Shown one piece after another: positions 27,035 through 36,427 of a DNA stretch of 64,000 nt; the stretch's first letter is position 1, and every line of letters starts with the position of its first letter. The position numbers and the translations under genes are program-made. The notes beneath the pieces were generated by a model. The model made no database searches. It saw only the letters and a program-made list of their open reading frames with translations, and had not been told where the DNA came from. The DNA is from Bog-756 sp963828385 (GTDB taxonomy: Bacteria; Actinomycetota; Acidimicrobiia; Acidimicrobiales; RAAP-2), in contig CAWHEF010000002.1 in the NCBI GenBank assembly GCA_963828385.1, positions 124,001 to 188,000 on the forward strand, given 5' to 3'.

Positions 27035-27072
27035 GTTCACACCGATGGAGGTGCTGTTCACATCTGGTTCAC
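27035..27072 (+). promoter_or_regulatory. GTTCAC direct repeats, probable KdpE/PhoB-type binding site
   Basis: GTTCAC occurs at 27035-27040, 27056-27061 and 27067-27072, spaced 21 and 11 bp, i.e. on one face of the helix. The 9-bp CTGTTCACA is repeated exactly at 27033 and 27054. OmpR/PhoB-family regulators bind such 11-bp-phased direct repeats, and GTTCAC is also the core of the Streptomyces PHO box. The site lies just before kdpF. Confidence 0.65.
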
Positions 27073-27095
27073 GACGGGTGTTGCAAGGTGATCAC

Positions 27096-27179
27096 ATGGG
27101 TGATCTTCTCGTAGTGATCGGTGTTGTCGTCTTCGTCGGCGCCATGCTCGGATTGATCTGGGCGCTGGAGCGGGTGTGA
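27096..27179 (+). CDS. 27-residue single-pass membrane micro-protein before kdpF
   Basis: MGDLLVVIGVVVFVGAMLGL then IWALERV: one hydrophobic helix with a short charged tail. An AAGGTG ribosome site precedes the ATG by 5-6 nt. Its TGA (27177-27179) overlaps the GTG start of kdpF, indicating coupling. It resembles KdpF in size and topology but is a second ORF. It could stabilise KdpFABC or be a leader peptide; no homologue is recognised. Confidence 0.5.
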   Translation: MGDLLVVIGVVVFVGAMLGLIWALERV

Positions 27180-27265
27180 CCGTCGTCCAGGGGCTCCTCC
27201 TCGCGCTCGGCATCGCCGTCTTCGTCTACCTGGGTGTCGCGCTGTTCAAGCCCGAGTGGTTCTGA
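27176..27265 (+). CDS. kdpF: KdpF small subunit of the potassium-transporting ATPase
   Basis: A 29-residue single-helix peptide starting at GTG: LLLALGIAVFVYLGVALFKP then EWF. The ending resembles the KdpF consensus (YLxxALLRPExF). KdpF binds lipid-facing KdpA/KdpB and stabilises the complex. It overlaps the previous micro-ORF by 4 bp and its TGA overlaps the kdpA ATG (TGATG at 27263-27267). Confidence 0.8.
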   Translation: MTVVQGLLLALGIAVFVYLGVALFKPEWF

Positions 27266-28956
27266 TGGGCTTCTTCTGGACAATCGTCGCGATGGTCGTG
27301 TTGCTCGCCATCGCCTGGCGCTTTCTGGGCGCGTACATGGCGGGTGTCTACGAGGGTCGGGTGAGCTATCTGGGGTGGCTGGAGCGGCCCATCTACCGGG
27401 CCCTCAATGTCGACCCCGAGACCGAGCAGACCTGGCAGCGCTATGCGGGGGCGCTGGTCGTCTTCTCGGGTGCCGCCATCCTCCTCACCTACGTGCTCAT
27501 CCGGGTCCAGGGCAGCCTGCCGATCAACCCCCAGCACTTCGGTGCGGTTAGCCCGGCACTTTCGTGGAACACAGCGGTCTCCTTCGTCACCAACACCAAC
27601 TGGCAGAACTACGCCGGTGAGTCCACCATGTCGTACCTGTCGCAGATGGCAGCGCTCACCGTGCAGCAGTTCGTGAGCGCTTCGGTCGGGATCGCGGTGG
27701 CGATCGCCTTGGTCCGGGGTTTCGCCCGCAGGGGGTCCCCCACGATCGGCAACTTCTGGGTCGACCTCGTGCGCGGGGTGCTGTACATCCTGATCCCGAT
27801 CGCCTTTGTTTCCGGGCTGGTCTTCGTCGGTCAAGGGGCCGTGCAGACCCTGGTCGGCCCGGCAACCATCCACAACGCCCTCACCGGTACCAAACAGGTG
27901 ATCCCTCGGGGACCGGTGGGGTTCATGGAGGCCATCAAACAGCTCGGCACCAACGGGGGCGGCTTCTTCAACGCCAACGGCGGACACCCCTTCGAGGACC
28001 CCACAGGGGTGACCCAGTTCTTTTCGGTGTTTCTGGTGTTGTGCATCCCCTTCTCGCTCACCTACACGTTCGGCAAGATGATGGGTCGCGTCCGCCAGGG
28101 AGTGGCTCTCATGGCGGCCATGGTCATCCTGTTCGGCGCGTGGGTCGGTTTCTCGTCCTATGCCGAATCCCAGCCCAATCCGGCAGTGGCTGCTGCCCAT
28201 GTGGTCGAGCAACCCCAGGGGAACATGGTGGGCAAAGAGGTTCGTTTCGGGGTGCTTCCCACCTCGTTCTACAACGTCGCCTCCACCCAGACCTCCACCG
28301 GGTCGGTCTCAGGGGCCAATGACTCCTTCACCCCGATGGGCGGGTTCGGGCTGATCACCGGGATGATGTTGGGCGAGGTGACCCCCGGGGGTGTGGGCAG
28401 CGGCCTCTACACGATCTTGCTCTTCGCCCTCATCGCCGTGTTCCTCGGTGGCCTCATGATCGGCCGAACGCCGGAGTATCTGGGGAAGAAGATCCAGGCC
28501 AAGGAGGTGAAGCTGGCGGCCTTCGGCGTGCTGGTCATGCCGATCACGGTGCTCGTGCTCACGGCGATCGCGGTGTCCGTGCATGCCGGTCGAGTGGGAC
28601 CTGCGAACCCGGGGCCACATGCCTTCACCGAGATCCTCTATGCCTTCACTTCCCAGGCCAACAACAACGGGTCCGCCTTCGCCGGGTTGACCGGGAACAC
28701 CGCCTTCTACAACGTCGCCGGTTCGATCGCCATGCTGCTCGGCCGCTTCGCCATCATCGTCCCGTCGCTGGCGCTCGCCGGTGTGTTGGCGGCCAAGCAG
28801 GTCGTCCCGGTTGGACTCGGCACGTTTAAGACCGACACCCCGCTGTTCACCGCTCTGCTGGTCGGGGTGATCCTCATCGTGGGAGGCCTCACCTTCTTCC
28901 CCGCCGTCTCGCTCGGCCCGCTCCTCGAGCAGTTCAGCCACGGGAAGCTCTTCTGA
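27265..28956 (+). CDS. kdpA: potassium-transporting ATPase, K+-binding subunit KdpA
   Basis: A 563-residue SKT-superfamily channel-like subunit forming the K+ selectivity filter. The four pore loops are seen: TNTNWQNYAGE, GTNGGGFFNANGGHPFEDPT, GEVTPGGVGSGLYT and TSQANNNGSAFAGL. About ten transmembrane helices are evident. ATG 27265 is chosen since it overlaps the kdpF stop; a GTG at 27256 is in frame. Its TGA overlaps the kdpB ATG, indicating tight stoichiometric coupling. Confidence 0.96.
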   Translation: MGFFWTIVAMVVLLAIAWRFLGAYMAGVYEGRVSYLGWLERPIYRALNVDPETEQTWQRYAGALVVFSGAAILLTYVLIRVQGSLPINPQHFGAVSPALSWNTAVSFVTNTNWQNYAGESTMSYLSQMAALTVQQFVSASVGIAVAIALVRGFARRGSPTIGNFWVDLVRGVLYILIPIAFVSGLVFVGQGAVQTLVGPATIHNALTGTKQVIPRGPVGFMEAIKQLGTNGGGFFNANGGHPFEDPTGVTQFFSVFLVLCIPFSLTYTFGKMMGRVRQGVALMAAMVILFGAWVGFSSYAESQPNPAVAAAHVVEQPQGNMVGKEVRFGVLPTSFYNVASTQTSTGSVSGANDSFTPMGGFGLITGMMLGEVTPGGVGSGLYTILLFALIAVFLGGLMIGRTPEYLGKKIQAKEVKLAAFGVLVMPITVLVLTAIAVSVHAGRVGPANPGPHAFTEILYAFTSQANNNGSAFAGLTGNTAFYNVAGSIAMLLGRFAIIVPSLALAGVLAAKQVVPVGLGTFKTDTPLFTALLVGVILIVGGLTFFPAVSLGPLLEQFSHGKLF

Positions 28957-31026
28957 TGACGGTCACCGTCACGTCCCCACAGGCCCCCCCGCCTCCCCCG
29001 GTGGCTCATGGGGTGGCCGAGGCGCGGGGTCTTTTCGACCGCAAAATCCTGGCGCAGGCCATCCCGGGGGCGTTCGCCAAACTCGCCCCGAGGGTGCAGA
29101 TCAAGAATCCGGTGATGTTCGTCGTGCTCGTCGGTACGGTCATCACCTTCATCGAGGCGATCGCACATCCGGACATGTTCACCTGGTCCATCACCATCTG
29201 GCTGTTCCTGACCGTCCTGTTCGCCAACTTCGCCGAAGCCGTGGCCGAAGGCCGGGGGAAGGCCCAGGCCGAGACCTTGCGACGCATGCGGGCGGAGACC
29301 GGTGCCCGTCGACTGCTGCCGTCCGGCGCCGAAGAGCGCGTGCCGGCCTCGGCGCTCGCCAAGGGTGACCTCGTGGTCTGCGAGGCCGGGGACCTGATCC
29401 CTTCGGACGGCGAGATCTCCGAGGGGATCGCCTCTGTCGACGAGTCGGCCATCACCGGTGAGTCGGCACCGGTCATCCGCGAGTCCGGCGGGGACCGGTC
29501 GGCGGTGACCGGCGGGACGAAGGTCCTCTCGGACCGGATCGTGGTGTGCATCACCGCCGAGCGTGGTCACACCTTTTTGGATCGGATGATCGGCTTGGTC
29601 GAAGGTGCCAACCGCCAGAAGACCCCGAACGAGATTGCCCTCACCATTCTGCTCGCTGCACTGACGATCGTCTTCCTCCCGGTCGTGGTCGTCCTCCAAC
29701 CCTTCGGGCACTATTCCGGTGCCGCGGTCTCGGTCGTGATCCTGGTCGCCCTGCTCGTTTGCCTCATCCCGACCACGATCGGAGCGTTGCTCTCAGCCAT
29801 CGGGATCGCCGGCATGGACCGGCTCGTGCAGCGCAACGTGCTCGCCATGAGTGGCCGGGCGGTAGAAGCGGCTGGTGACGTGCAGACCCTGCTGCTCGAC
29901 AAGACCGGCACCATCACCCTCGGCAACCGCATGGCCTCGGCGTTCGTCCCCGTCGGAGGACATGACGAGGAGGACCTCGCCGAAGCCGCCCAACTCGCCT
30001 CGCTGGCGGACGAGACACCGGAAGGCCGCTCCATTGTGGTGCTGGCCAAGGAGCGCTTCGCCCTACGGCAGCGGGGGCTCGGAGACGACCGGACGTTCAT
30101 CCCCTTCTCCGCTACGACTCGGATGTCCGGGATCGACATGAACGGTCGGCGAATTTCGGAAAGGAGCGGCAGAAGCCGTGGGCCGTTGGGTGACCGAGCA
30201 GGGGGGCACCCTCCCGCCGGGGCTCAATGCAACCGTGGAGCAGATCTCCCGATCGGGCTCCACCCCGCTGGTGGTGGCTGACGGCTCGGCGATCCTTGGG
30301 GTCATCGAGCTCAAGGACGTGGTCAAGGAGGGTATCCGCGAGCGCTTCGATGAGCTCCGTGCGGTTGGCATCCGTACGGTGATGATCACAGGAGACAACC
30401 CCCTCACCGCGGCAGCCATCGCCCAGGAGGCGGGCGTGGACGACTACCTGGCCGAGGCCACGCCCGAAGCCAAGATGGACCTCATCCGGGCCGAGCAGGA
30501 GGGCGGGAGGCTTGTGGCAATGACCGGAGACGGGACCAACGACGCCCCCGCACTCGCCCAAGCCGACGTCGGCGTAGCCATGAACAGCGGGACCACCGCG
30601 GCCAAGGAGGCCGGGAACATGGTGGACCTCGACTCCAACCCCACCAAGCTGATCGACATCGTCGAGGTGGGCAAGCAGCTTCTCATCACTCGGGGTTCCC
30701 TCACAACGTTCTCGATCGCCAACGACGTGGCCAAGTACTTCGCCATCATCCCAGCCCTCTTCGTCGCGACCTACCCTCAACTCAACTCCCTCAACATCAT
30801 GAAGCTGCACAGCCCGGAGAGCGCCGTGCTCTCGGCGGTGATCTTCAATGCTTTGGTGATCGTGGCTCTCATCCCATTGGCACTGCGCGGCGTGCGCTGG
30901 CGGCCATCGGGCGCGGCGGCCATCCTCAGGCGCAACCTGTGGATCTACGGGGTAGGCGGAATCATTGTGCCGTTCATCTTCATCAAGTTGATCGACCTGA
31001 TCTTGACCGCCACCGGGGCGTACTGA
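28956..31026 (+). CDS. kdpB: potassium-transporting ATPase, P-type ATPase subunit KdpB, one-base frameshift
   Basis: Energy-coupling P-type ATPase. SAITGESAPVIRE is the actuator TGES loop, LLLDKTGTITLGN carries the phosphorylated Asp (about residue 315), and MTGDGTNDAPALAQADVGVAM is the hinge. The N-terminal frame stops making sense after RMSGIDMNGRRI. Removing one T from ATTT near 30153-30155 gives RIRKGAAEAVGRWVTEQGG and joins the C-terminal part ending at TGA 31024-31026. Restored length is about 689 residues, as expected. ATG overlaps the kdpA stop and the end overlaps kdpC. Confidence 0.92.
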
Positions 31027-31577
31027 TGCTGCTCCACCTCCGCCGCTCCCTCGTCGTTTCCGCAATCTTCCTGATCCTGTGCGGAATCGTCTACCCGCTG
31101 GCTGGGACCGGTCTGTCCCAGGTCCTGTTCAACCACCAGGCCGACGGATCGCTCACGGCGGACGGATCGACGCTCATCGGCCAACCGTGGCCTGGACCCA
31201 GATGGTTCCACGGTCGACCTGACGGCGCGGTCATCACCACGGGTCCTGGTGGGGTGCTGGTGTCGGGGACAAACCAGCCGGGCCCGCGTTCGAAGTCCCT
31301 TGAGCAGGCAGTCTCCAGGCGGGCGGCCGCACTGAAGAAGAACGGCATCGTTCCCACGAACGATCTCGTGACGACATCGGGTAGCTTGGTTGACCCCGAC
31401 ATCAGTCCCGCCGACGCGTATGCACAGGTGAGCTCTGTGGCCGCGGCTCGAGATTTGCCTGTCGGCGCCGTCCATCAACTCGTGGTCGGCCACGTCCACA
31501 CTCGACAGCTCGGCTTCCTCGGCGCGGACTATGTCGACGTTCTCGAGCTCAATATGGCGCTTGCCGATCTTCGGTGA
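31026..31577 (+). CDS. kdpC: potassium-transporting ATPase subunit KdpC
   Basis: A 183-residue single-pass periplasmic-facing subunit. The N-terminal anchor (LVVSAIFLILCGIVYPLAGTG) is followed by LIGQPWPGPRWFHGRPDG, SGSLVDPDISPADAYAQVSSVA and VHTRQLGFLGADYVDVLELNMAL, all KdpC hallmarks. KdpC raises ATP affinity of KdpB. Start ATG overlaps the kdpB stop as TGATG, and the 3' end overlaps the OB-fold gene by 4 bp. Confidence 0.95.
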   Translation: MLLHLRRSLVVSAIFLILCGIVYPLAGTGLSQVLFNHQADGSLTADGSTLIGQPWPGPRWFHGRPDGAVITTGPGGVLVSGTNQPGPRSKSLEQAVSRRAAALKKNGIVPTNDLVTTSGSLVDPDISPADAYAQVSSVAAARDLPVGAVHQLVVGHVHTRQLGFLGADYVDVLELNMALADLR

Positions 31578-31900
31578 GCACGTCGGAGTTCACGAGCTGC
31601 CCCTCGTGGGGGGGCCGACTCTTGGCCCGGCGTGTCGAGGACGCTCAGCCACGACGGCGGGTGGTGGTCACCGGGACCATGGTGGCTACCGAGAAGGTCG
31701 CCGTCGGCGGGATCGACTCCTACTCCTGTGTGCTCGCCGACGGTACCGGCGAGATCGGCCTGCTCTTCATCGGGAGACGAACCGTCGTTGGTCTGACGCA
31801 GGGCGCACGCCTTACCGCTGAAGGAACAGCCAGAATGGACGGTGGACGGTTAGTGATCTGGAACCCGCTCTATCGTCTGGAGCCACACGATGGCGGCTAG
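31574..31900 (+). CDS. small OB-fold nucleic-acid-binding-like protein
   Basis: A 108-residue protein starting at GTG inside the kdpC end. RRRVVVTGTMVATEKVAVGG, YSCVLADGTGEIGLLFIGRR and VGLTQGARLTAEGTARM form the five-strand OB barrel typical of the tRNA_anti-codon-like domain. Similar small OB proteins occur near potassium-uptake genes in actinobacteria (from memory). Function unknown. Being coupled to kdpC suggests a role tied to Kdp expression or nucleotide sensing. Confidence 0.7.
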   Translation: MSTSEFTSCPSWGGRLLARRVEDAQPRRRVVVTGTMVATEKVAVGGIDSYSCVLADGTGEIGLLFIGRRTVVGLTQGARLTAEGTARMDGGRLVIWNPLYRLEPHDGG

Positions 31901-31963
31901 ATACACGTCACTCGAAGGACCCGCCGGGCAGAAGGTGGTGGGTCACGAGCAACTGGTGAGGGG

Positions 31964-33157
31964 ATGAGCGTGGCCGCGTCGGTCGAGGCCGATGCCAAGG
32001 AGGTCGTCGAAGCTGCAGGCCATTTCCGTATCTACCTGGGCGCGGTAGCGGGGGTGGGGAAGACCTACGCCATGCTGAGCGAGGGCCGACGCCGAAAAGA
32101 TCGGGGCACCGATGTCGTGATTGGCTTCGTCGAGTGTCACGGCCGGCCGCTCACCGAGGAACTGATCGACGGGATCGAGCTCGTCCCCCGCCGTGCCGTC
32201 GACTACCGGCAGACCCGATTCGAGGAGATGGACCTGGACGCGGTACTCGACCGCCGGCCAGAGGTCGCCCTCGTCGACGAGCTCGCCCATACGAACGTCC
32301 CCGGATCGGGAAGGCACGACAAGCGCTGGCAGGACGTCTTGGAGCTGCTCGATGCGGGCATCGACGTGATCACAACCGTCAACATCCAGCATCTGGAGAG
32401 CATTGCCGACGCCGTTCAGCAGATGACCGGCGCGCAGGTCCGCGAACGGGTGCCCGATTGGGTTGTGCGCAAGGCAGACCAGATCGAGCTCGTCGACTCT
32501 TCCCCAGAACAGCTTCGACGTCGGATGGTCCACGGCAACATCTACCCGCAAGCAAAAGTCCCACAGGCGCTCACCAATTTCTTCCGCACGGACAACTTGA
32601 TCGCCTTGCGTGAGTTGGCGCTGCGGTTCCTTGCCGACGAGACAGAAGAGGAGCTCCTCGACCACCTCCGGCGCCACCAGGCCAACGTCCTCTGGGAGAC
32701 GACCGAGCGAATCATGGTTGCCGTCACGGCGGCGCCCGGAACCGACGTCCTGCTTCGCCGAGCCGCCCGCATCGCCTCCCGGGTGAAGGGCGAACTTGAC
32801 GTAGTCCACGTCATCGCCGGGGACGCCGGTAGCCAAGGGGACCGACAGGCGATCCATCGGTTGCGAGCGCTGACCTCCGATCTCGGGGCTCCCTGGCACG
32901 AGATAAAAGACCACGATGCCTCTCGGGCCCTCATTGGCTTCGCCCAAGACCATCAGATCACCCAGCTCGTGATCGGCTCGAGCCAGCGCAGCCGATGGCA
33001 GGAGCTGACCGGTGGCGGATCGATCGTCCGGCGGGTCATTCGCGAGGCTGGCGCCGCCGGAATCGACGTGCACGTCATCGCCAGACGCGAACTGCTTCCT
33101 GCCGAGTCGACCGAGTCTCACGGACTCCCGAGTAGCAAGGACAGGACCCTTGAGTAG
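31964..33157 (+). CDS. kdpD: KdpD N-terminal sensor plus Usp domain, separate gene
   Basis: A 397-residue soluble protein equivalent to the cytoplasmic input half of KdpD. Residues about 20-230 are the KdpD domain with Walker A GAVAGVGKTYAML, VALVDELAHTNVPGSG and VNIQHLESIADAV. Residues about 250-370 are a universal-stress-protein domain (IMVAVTAAPGTDVLLRRAARI, LVIGSSQRSRW). The membrane and kinase half is absent here and is encoded at 24730-26275, so the sensor is split around kdpEFABC. N-terminal KdpD domains bind c-di-AMP in some Firmicutes; ligand here is not known. Confidence 0.9.
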   Translation: MSVAASVEADAKEVVEAAGHFRIYLGAVAGVGKTYAMLSEGRRRKDRGTDVVIGFVECHGRPLTEELIDGIELVPRRAVDYRQTRFEEMDLDAVLDRRPEVALVDELAHTNVPGSGRHDKRWQDVLELLDAGIDVITTVNIQHLESIADAVQQMTGAQVRERVPDWVVRKADQIELVDSSPEQLRRRMVHGNIYPQAKVPQALTNFFRTDNLIALRELALRFLADETEEELLDHLRRHQANVLWETTERIMVAVTAAPGTDVLLRRAARIASRVKGELDVVHVIAGDAGSQGDRQAIHRLRALTSDLGAPWHEIKDHDASRALIGFAQDHQITQLVIGSSQRSRWQELTGGGSIVRRVIREAGAAGIDVHVIARRELLPAESTESHGLPSSKDRTLE

Positions 33158-33404
33158 CAATCCGCTACTACCGGGCCCGATGCGAGTCGAAGACGAAGAG
33201 GATACAGCGCGGATCAGTCCGGACACGGTTGGTGCGGAGTTGGTGCCGCGTGCTGCTGCCCAGAGCGTGCCGATCAGAGCGGTCCTGATCCGGACGCCAG
33301 TCCAAGGCACCGTTCTTACGTCACTCGATCCCCGTCCGGCACCAGAAAGGCATCTCCGATCCGTGACCTCTCCTTACCTGTCCGGGAGTTGCCATCATGG
33401 AGCG
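33158..33404. other. 247-bp intergenic region
   Basis: Between the kdpD N-terminal gene and the GNAT-like gene. The downstream frame is open through it but lacks a convincing start or protein-like composition. No terminator or promoter is clear. Confidence 0.4.
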
Positions 33405-34160
33405 ATGGAAGGCGTTCACTTCCCAGAGGAGGGTTCGATCGTTGGATTCACTGCAGACGAACGACCTGATCTCTGGGAAGCCGCCGAATCGTCGTTTCAC
33501 GACCTGTGGCCCGAATACAACCACCACGGAAACGACAGCGCCACGTACTTCGGCGCCATCGTTCCCCGATACGCGCATCTCCAGGTTTTGTTCTTCGATC
33601 GCACCACACAGCAGGTGGTGGCCCGTGCAAGGACGATTCCATTTCGATGGGACGGATCGCTCGAAGATCTTCCACGCGGAATCGATGCCGTAGGACTCCG
33701 AGCCGTCGATGACCGGTCCTCGCCGACTTCACTTTCGGCCCTTTCGGCCGAAGTGGTCGCCGACCGGCAAAGAGAGGGACTGAGCCGTCAGGTGATTCTT
33801 ACAATGGCGGAGCTGGCCCGACACGCCGGGCTGGCTCCTCTCCTTGCCCCAGTCCGGCCGAGTTGGAAGGATCGCTACCCGCTCATTTCGGTCGACCAAT
33901 ACGCGTCGTGGAAACGGGGCGACGCCCTTCCCTTCGACCCGTGGATGCGTGTGCATGCCCGGCTGGGAGCGAGCATCCTCAGGCCTGAGCCGAGGTCGAT
34001 GCGGATCGAAGCGGCCGTTCACGATTGGGAGCAATGGACTGGGATGGAGTTTCCCGGCGACGGTGAGTATGTCTTCCCGTCAGGGCTGGCGCCGCTTCGA
34101 GTCCGAGATGGCATCGGCCACTACTGGGAGCCCAATGTGTGGATGCTCCACAGCCTGTGA
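33405..34160 (+). CDS. GNAT-like transferase of unknown substrate
   Basis: About 251 residues from ATG 33405. The central segment VARARTIPFRWDGSLEDLPRG followed by a helix-rich LSRQVILTMAELARHAGLAPLLAPVRP resembles the acyl-CoA-binding part of GNAT-fold proteins. WTGMEFPGDGEYVFPSGLAPLRV and a terminal HYWEPNVWMLH recall actinobacterial proteins annotated simply as transferase. The start is uncertain because the frame is open upstream. No linked gene suggests a pathway. Confidence 0.5.
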   Translation: MEGVHFPEEGSIVGFTADERPDLWEAAESSFHDLWPEYNHHGNDSATYFGAIVPRYAHLQVLFFDRTTQQVVARARTIPFRWDGSLEDLPRGIDAVGLRAVDDRSSPTSLSALSAEVVADRQREGLSRQVILTMAELARHAGLAPLLAPVRPSWKDRYPLISVDQYASWKRGDALPFDPWMRVHARLGASILRPEPRSMRIEAAVHDWEQWTGMEFPGDGEYVFPSGLAPLRVRDGIGHYWEPNVWMLHSL

Positions 34161-34265
34161 CATCGCATCCGATCCTCACGATCACCGAGGTGGCAGCCGA
34201 CCAACCCAGGGACCTGGGCGACAACCCGCACCGACCCGGCCGGCATGTTCAGCCGTCGGCGATCG

Positions 34266-34964
34266 TCAGAAGGCGTAGCCGGGGACCGGGAGCGACGACG
34301 GGACGCGCTCGTCGGTCACCGGATCACCGCGCTCGAGTCGCAACGGAATCTGGCCTGCCCAGATCGGGAGCGCGAGGTCGTCGGCGTCGTCGTTGGGCCC
34401 ACCTGTCCGCACCTTGGCCGACGACTCGTGGAGCGGGAGCGACAGCACCTGCGTCTTTTTGAGCTCCCGGTCGTCGGGCGGCCGGGCGTCGACCCCGCGG
34501 CCTGGCACCAGGTGCTCCACGATGGCCTCCAATGCCCGCTCTTTCTCGGTTCTGTCGCGCACCTCGGTCGCTATGCCGAAGACGACCACCGACCGGTAGT
34601 TGATCGAATGGTGGAACGCCGAGCGGGCGAGCACCAGCCCGTCCACGAGCGTGACAGTGACGCACAGCTCTGCGCCCGAGGAGCCGGCGCTCAGGACGGC
34701 GTTGGCCGGCGCGCCGTGCAGAAGGAGCGTCGAGCCGACGCGGGCATAGGCGGTAGGGAGGACGACCGGCCCGGAGTCCGTGCAGAGGCCTACGTGACAG
34801 ATGAACCCCTCGTCGAGGATGGCGTGCACGGTGGGCGCGTCGTAGCGGGCCCGTTCGGCCAGCCGGCGAACCCGCGTCCGTGGTGTCGGCGGGTCGGTGA
34901 CGACGTCGGTCTGCGGTGTGGTCGTCTCCGGTGTGGTCGTCTTGGATGGAGTGGTGCGGGGCAT
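34266..34964 (-). CDS. pyridoxamine 5'-phosphate oxidase-like flavin-binding protein
   Basis: Split-barrel PPOX-family protein of about 232 residues. ILDEGFICHVGLCTDSGPVVLPTAYARVGSTLLLHG and SINYRSVVVFGIATEV fit the FMN-binding barrel. A threonine-rich N-terminal tail (TTPSKTTTPETTTPQT) is disordered. It is divergent from a MocR-type regulator whose relatives (PdxR) control vitamin B6 genes, and the 124-bp interval has a palindrome. Its product may act on PLP-type or flavin substrates; the exact reaction is unknown. Confidence 0.8.
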   Translation of the reverse strand: MPRTTPSKTTTPETTTPQTDVVTDPPTPRTRVRRLAERARYDAPTVHAILDEGFICHVGLCTDSGPVVLPTAYARVGSTLLLHGAPANAVLSAGSSGAELCVTVTLVDGLVLARSAFHHSINYRSVVVFGIATEVRDRTEKERALEAIVEHLVPGRGVDARPPDDRELKKTQVLSLPLHESSAKVRTGGPNDDADDLALPIWAGQIPLRLERGDPVTDERVPSSLPVPGYAF

Positions 34965-35015
34965 GGTCGATGGTCCCAACGGGAGCGGACGGCAGACTGG
35001 GGTCCGTAGAGTATG

Positions 35016-35034
35016 TTACAGTACGTACTGTGAA
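35016..35034. promoter_or_regulatory. palindromic operator between PPOX and MocR genes
   Basis: ACAGTACGTACTGT (35018-35031) is a perfect 14-bp palindrome, nearly extended by TT/GAA at its edges. It sits in the divergent promoter region next to AT-rich sequence that probably contains both -10 elements. It is the natural candidate site for the MocR regulator. Confidence 0.7.
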
Positions 35035-35088
35035 TAGCCTAGTACAAAATAGCACGGCGGCTCGGTGTGACGGCGTCCGACCGCCTCG

Positions 35089-36415
35089 ATGACCCGCCAT
35101 CGGGTCCATCGGGTCACCGGGACAACGGCCGGGGGCGTGGCGGCCAGCATCGAGCAGGGCATCCGCAGCGGCGGGCTCCCACCGGGTGATCGCATCCCGA
35201 CGATCAGGGAGCTCGCCAGTGATCTCGGCATCAGTCCGGCAACGGTGGCGGCCGCCTACCGGGAGCTGCGCCGGCGGGGCCTGGTCCTCGGGTCCGGCCG
35301 CGCCGGCACCCGGGTGACTTCCCGGCCGCCCGTGTCGGTCCATCTGCCCCTCACCGTTCCCCCCGGCGTGATCGACCTCCGGAGCGGGGGGCCGGATCCG
35401 GACCTTCTGCCGTCGATCGAAGCGGCCCTGTCGGAGGCAACGCGTACGGCGGCGCGGCTCTACGGCAGCCCCCCGGTTTCAGCACGGCTGGCCGAGGTCG
35501 CGGGTGACCGTCTCACTGCAGACGGCCTCGACGCCGGAGCGCTCACGGTGGTCAGTGGTGCCCTCGACGGCGTCGAGCGGTTGCTCGGCGCATGGCTGCG
35601 GCCCGGCGACCGGGTGATCATGGAGGACCCGGGCTACTCGGCGACCCTCGATCTTCTCGGTGCGATGGGGCTCCAGGTCGTACCGGTCCCACTCGATGAC
35701 CGGGGCATCGAGTGGGACGGGTTACAGGCCGCACTGGCCACCGGTGTAGGAGCCGTGATCCTTACTCCTCGCGCCCAGAACCCGACAGGGGCGGCGTGGG
35801 ACGGGGCGCGGACCGCACAGTTGCACGACGTGCTCGCAGCGCACCCGGACGTGCTCGTGATCGAGGACGACCATGCCGGGCCCGCCTCGGGTTGGGCGGC
35901 GCACTCGGTCTGCCGGGGCCTGCTGCGGTGGGCGACCGTCCGGTCGGTGTCGAAGTGGCTCGGGCCCGACCTCCGCGTCGCCGTGATCGTCGGCGACCCC
36001 ACGACGGTCGGGCGGGTCGAGGGCCGCCAGGCGGTCGGCCCCGGATGGGTCAGCTACCTCCTCCAGGACACGGTGGCGGCCCTGTGGGGGTGGGCCGGGA
36101 TCGACGCCCTGCTCGAGCGGGCGGCCCGCGTCGACGCTGTCCCGGCGACTGGCTCTCGGGGCGGCGCTCGCCGAGCACGGACTCGATGCCACCGGTTCGT
36201 CCGGCCTCACGACCTGGGTTTCCGTCGGGGACGAGCACGCCGTCGTCGCCGGACTTCTCGGGGCGGGATGGGCCGTTTCGCCCGGTGAGCGGTACCGGAC
36301 GAACGCTCCCCCCGGGATCCGGATCGCCTATGGCACCCTCGGGGAAGGCGACGCGCCCCACTTCGCCGCCGCGCTGGCCCGATGCGTCGAGCAACGACCC
36401 GTCAGGACCGGCTGA
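35089..36415 (+). CDS. MocR/PdxR-type GntR regulator with aminotransferase domain, one-base frameshift
   Basis: Residues about 10-80 are a GntR winged helix (SIEQGIRSGGLPPGDRIPTIRELASDLGIS, AAYRELRRRGLV). The rest is an aminotransferase I/II-like domain that binds PLP (LTPRAQNPTG, the Lys in VRSVSKWLGPDLRVAV near residue 288). The frame is lost near 36140 and continues as RLALGAALAEHGLDATGSSG through GIRIAYGTL to TGA 36413-36415, giving about 440 residues. Divergent transcription from a PPOX gene suggests vitamin B6-linked control. Confidence 0.83.
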
Positions 36416-36427
36416 GCCGGCCTACGA

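Noticed and set aside
30140..30170. Programmed frameshift in kdpB
   Set aside because: There is no slippery heptamer plus downstream structure, KdpB does not use frameshifting, and one extra T explains the break.
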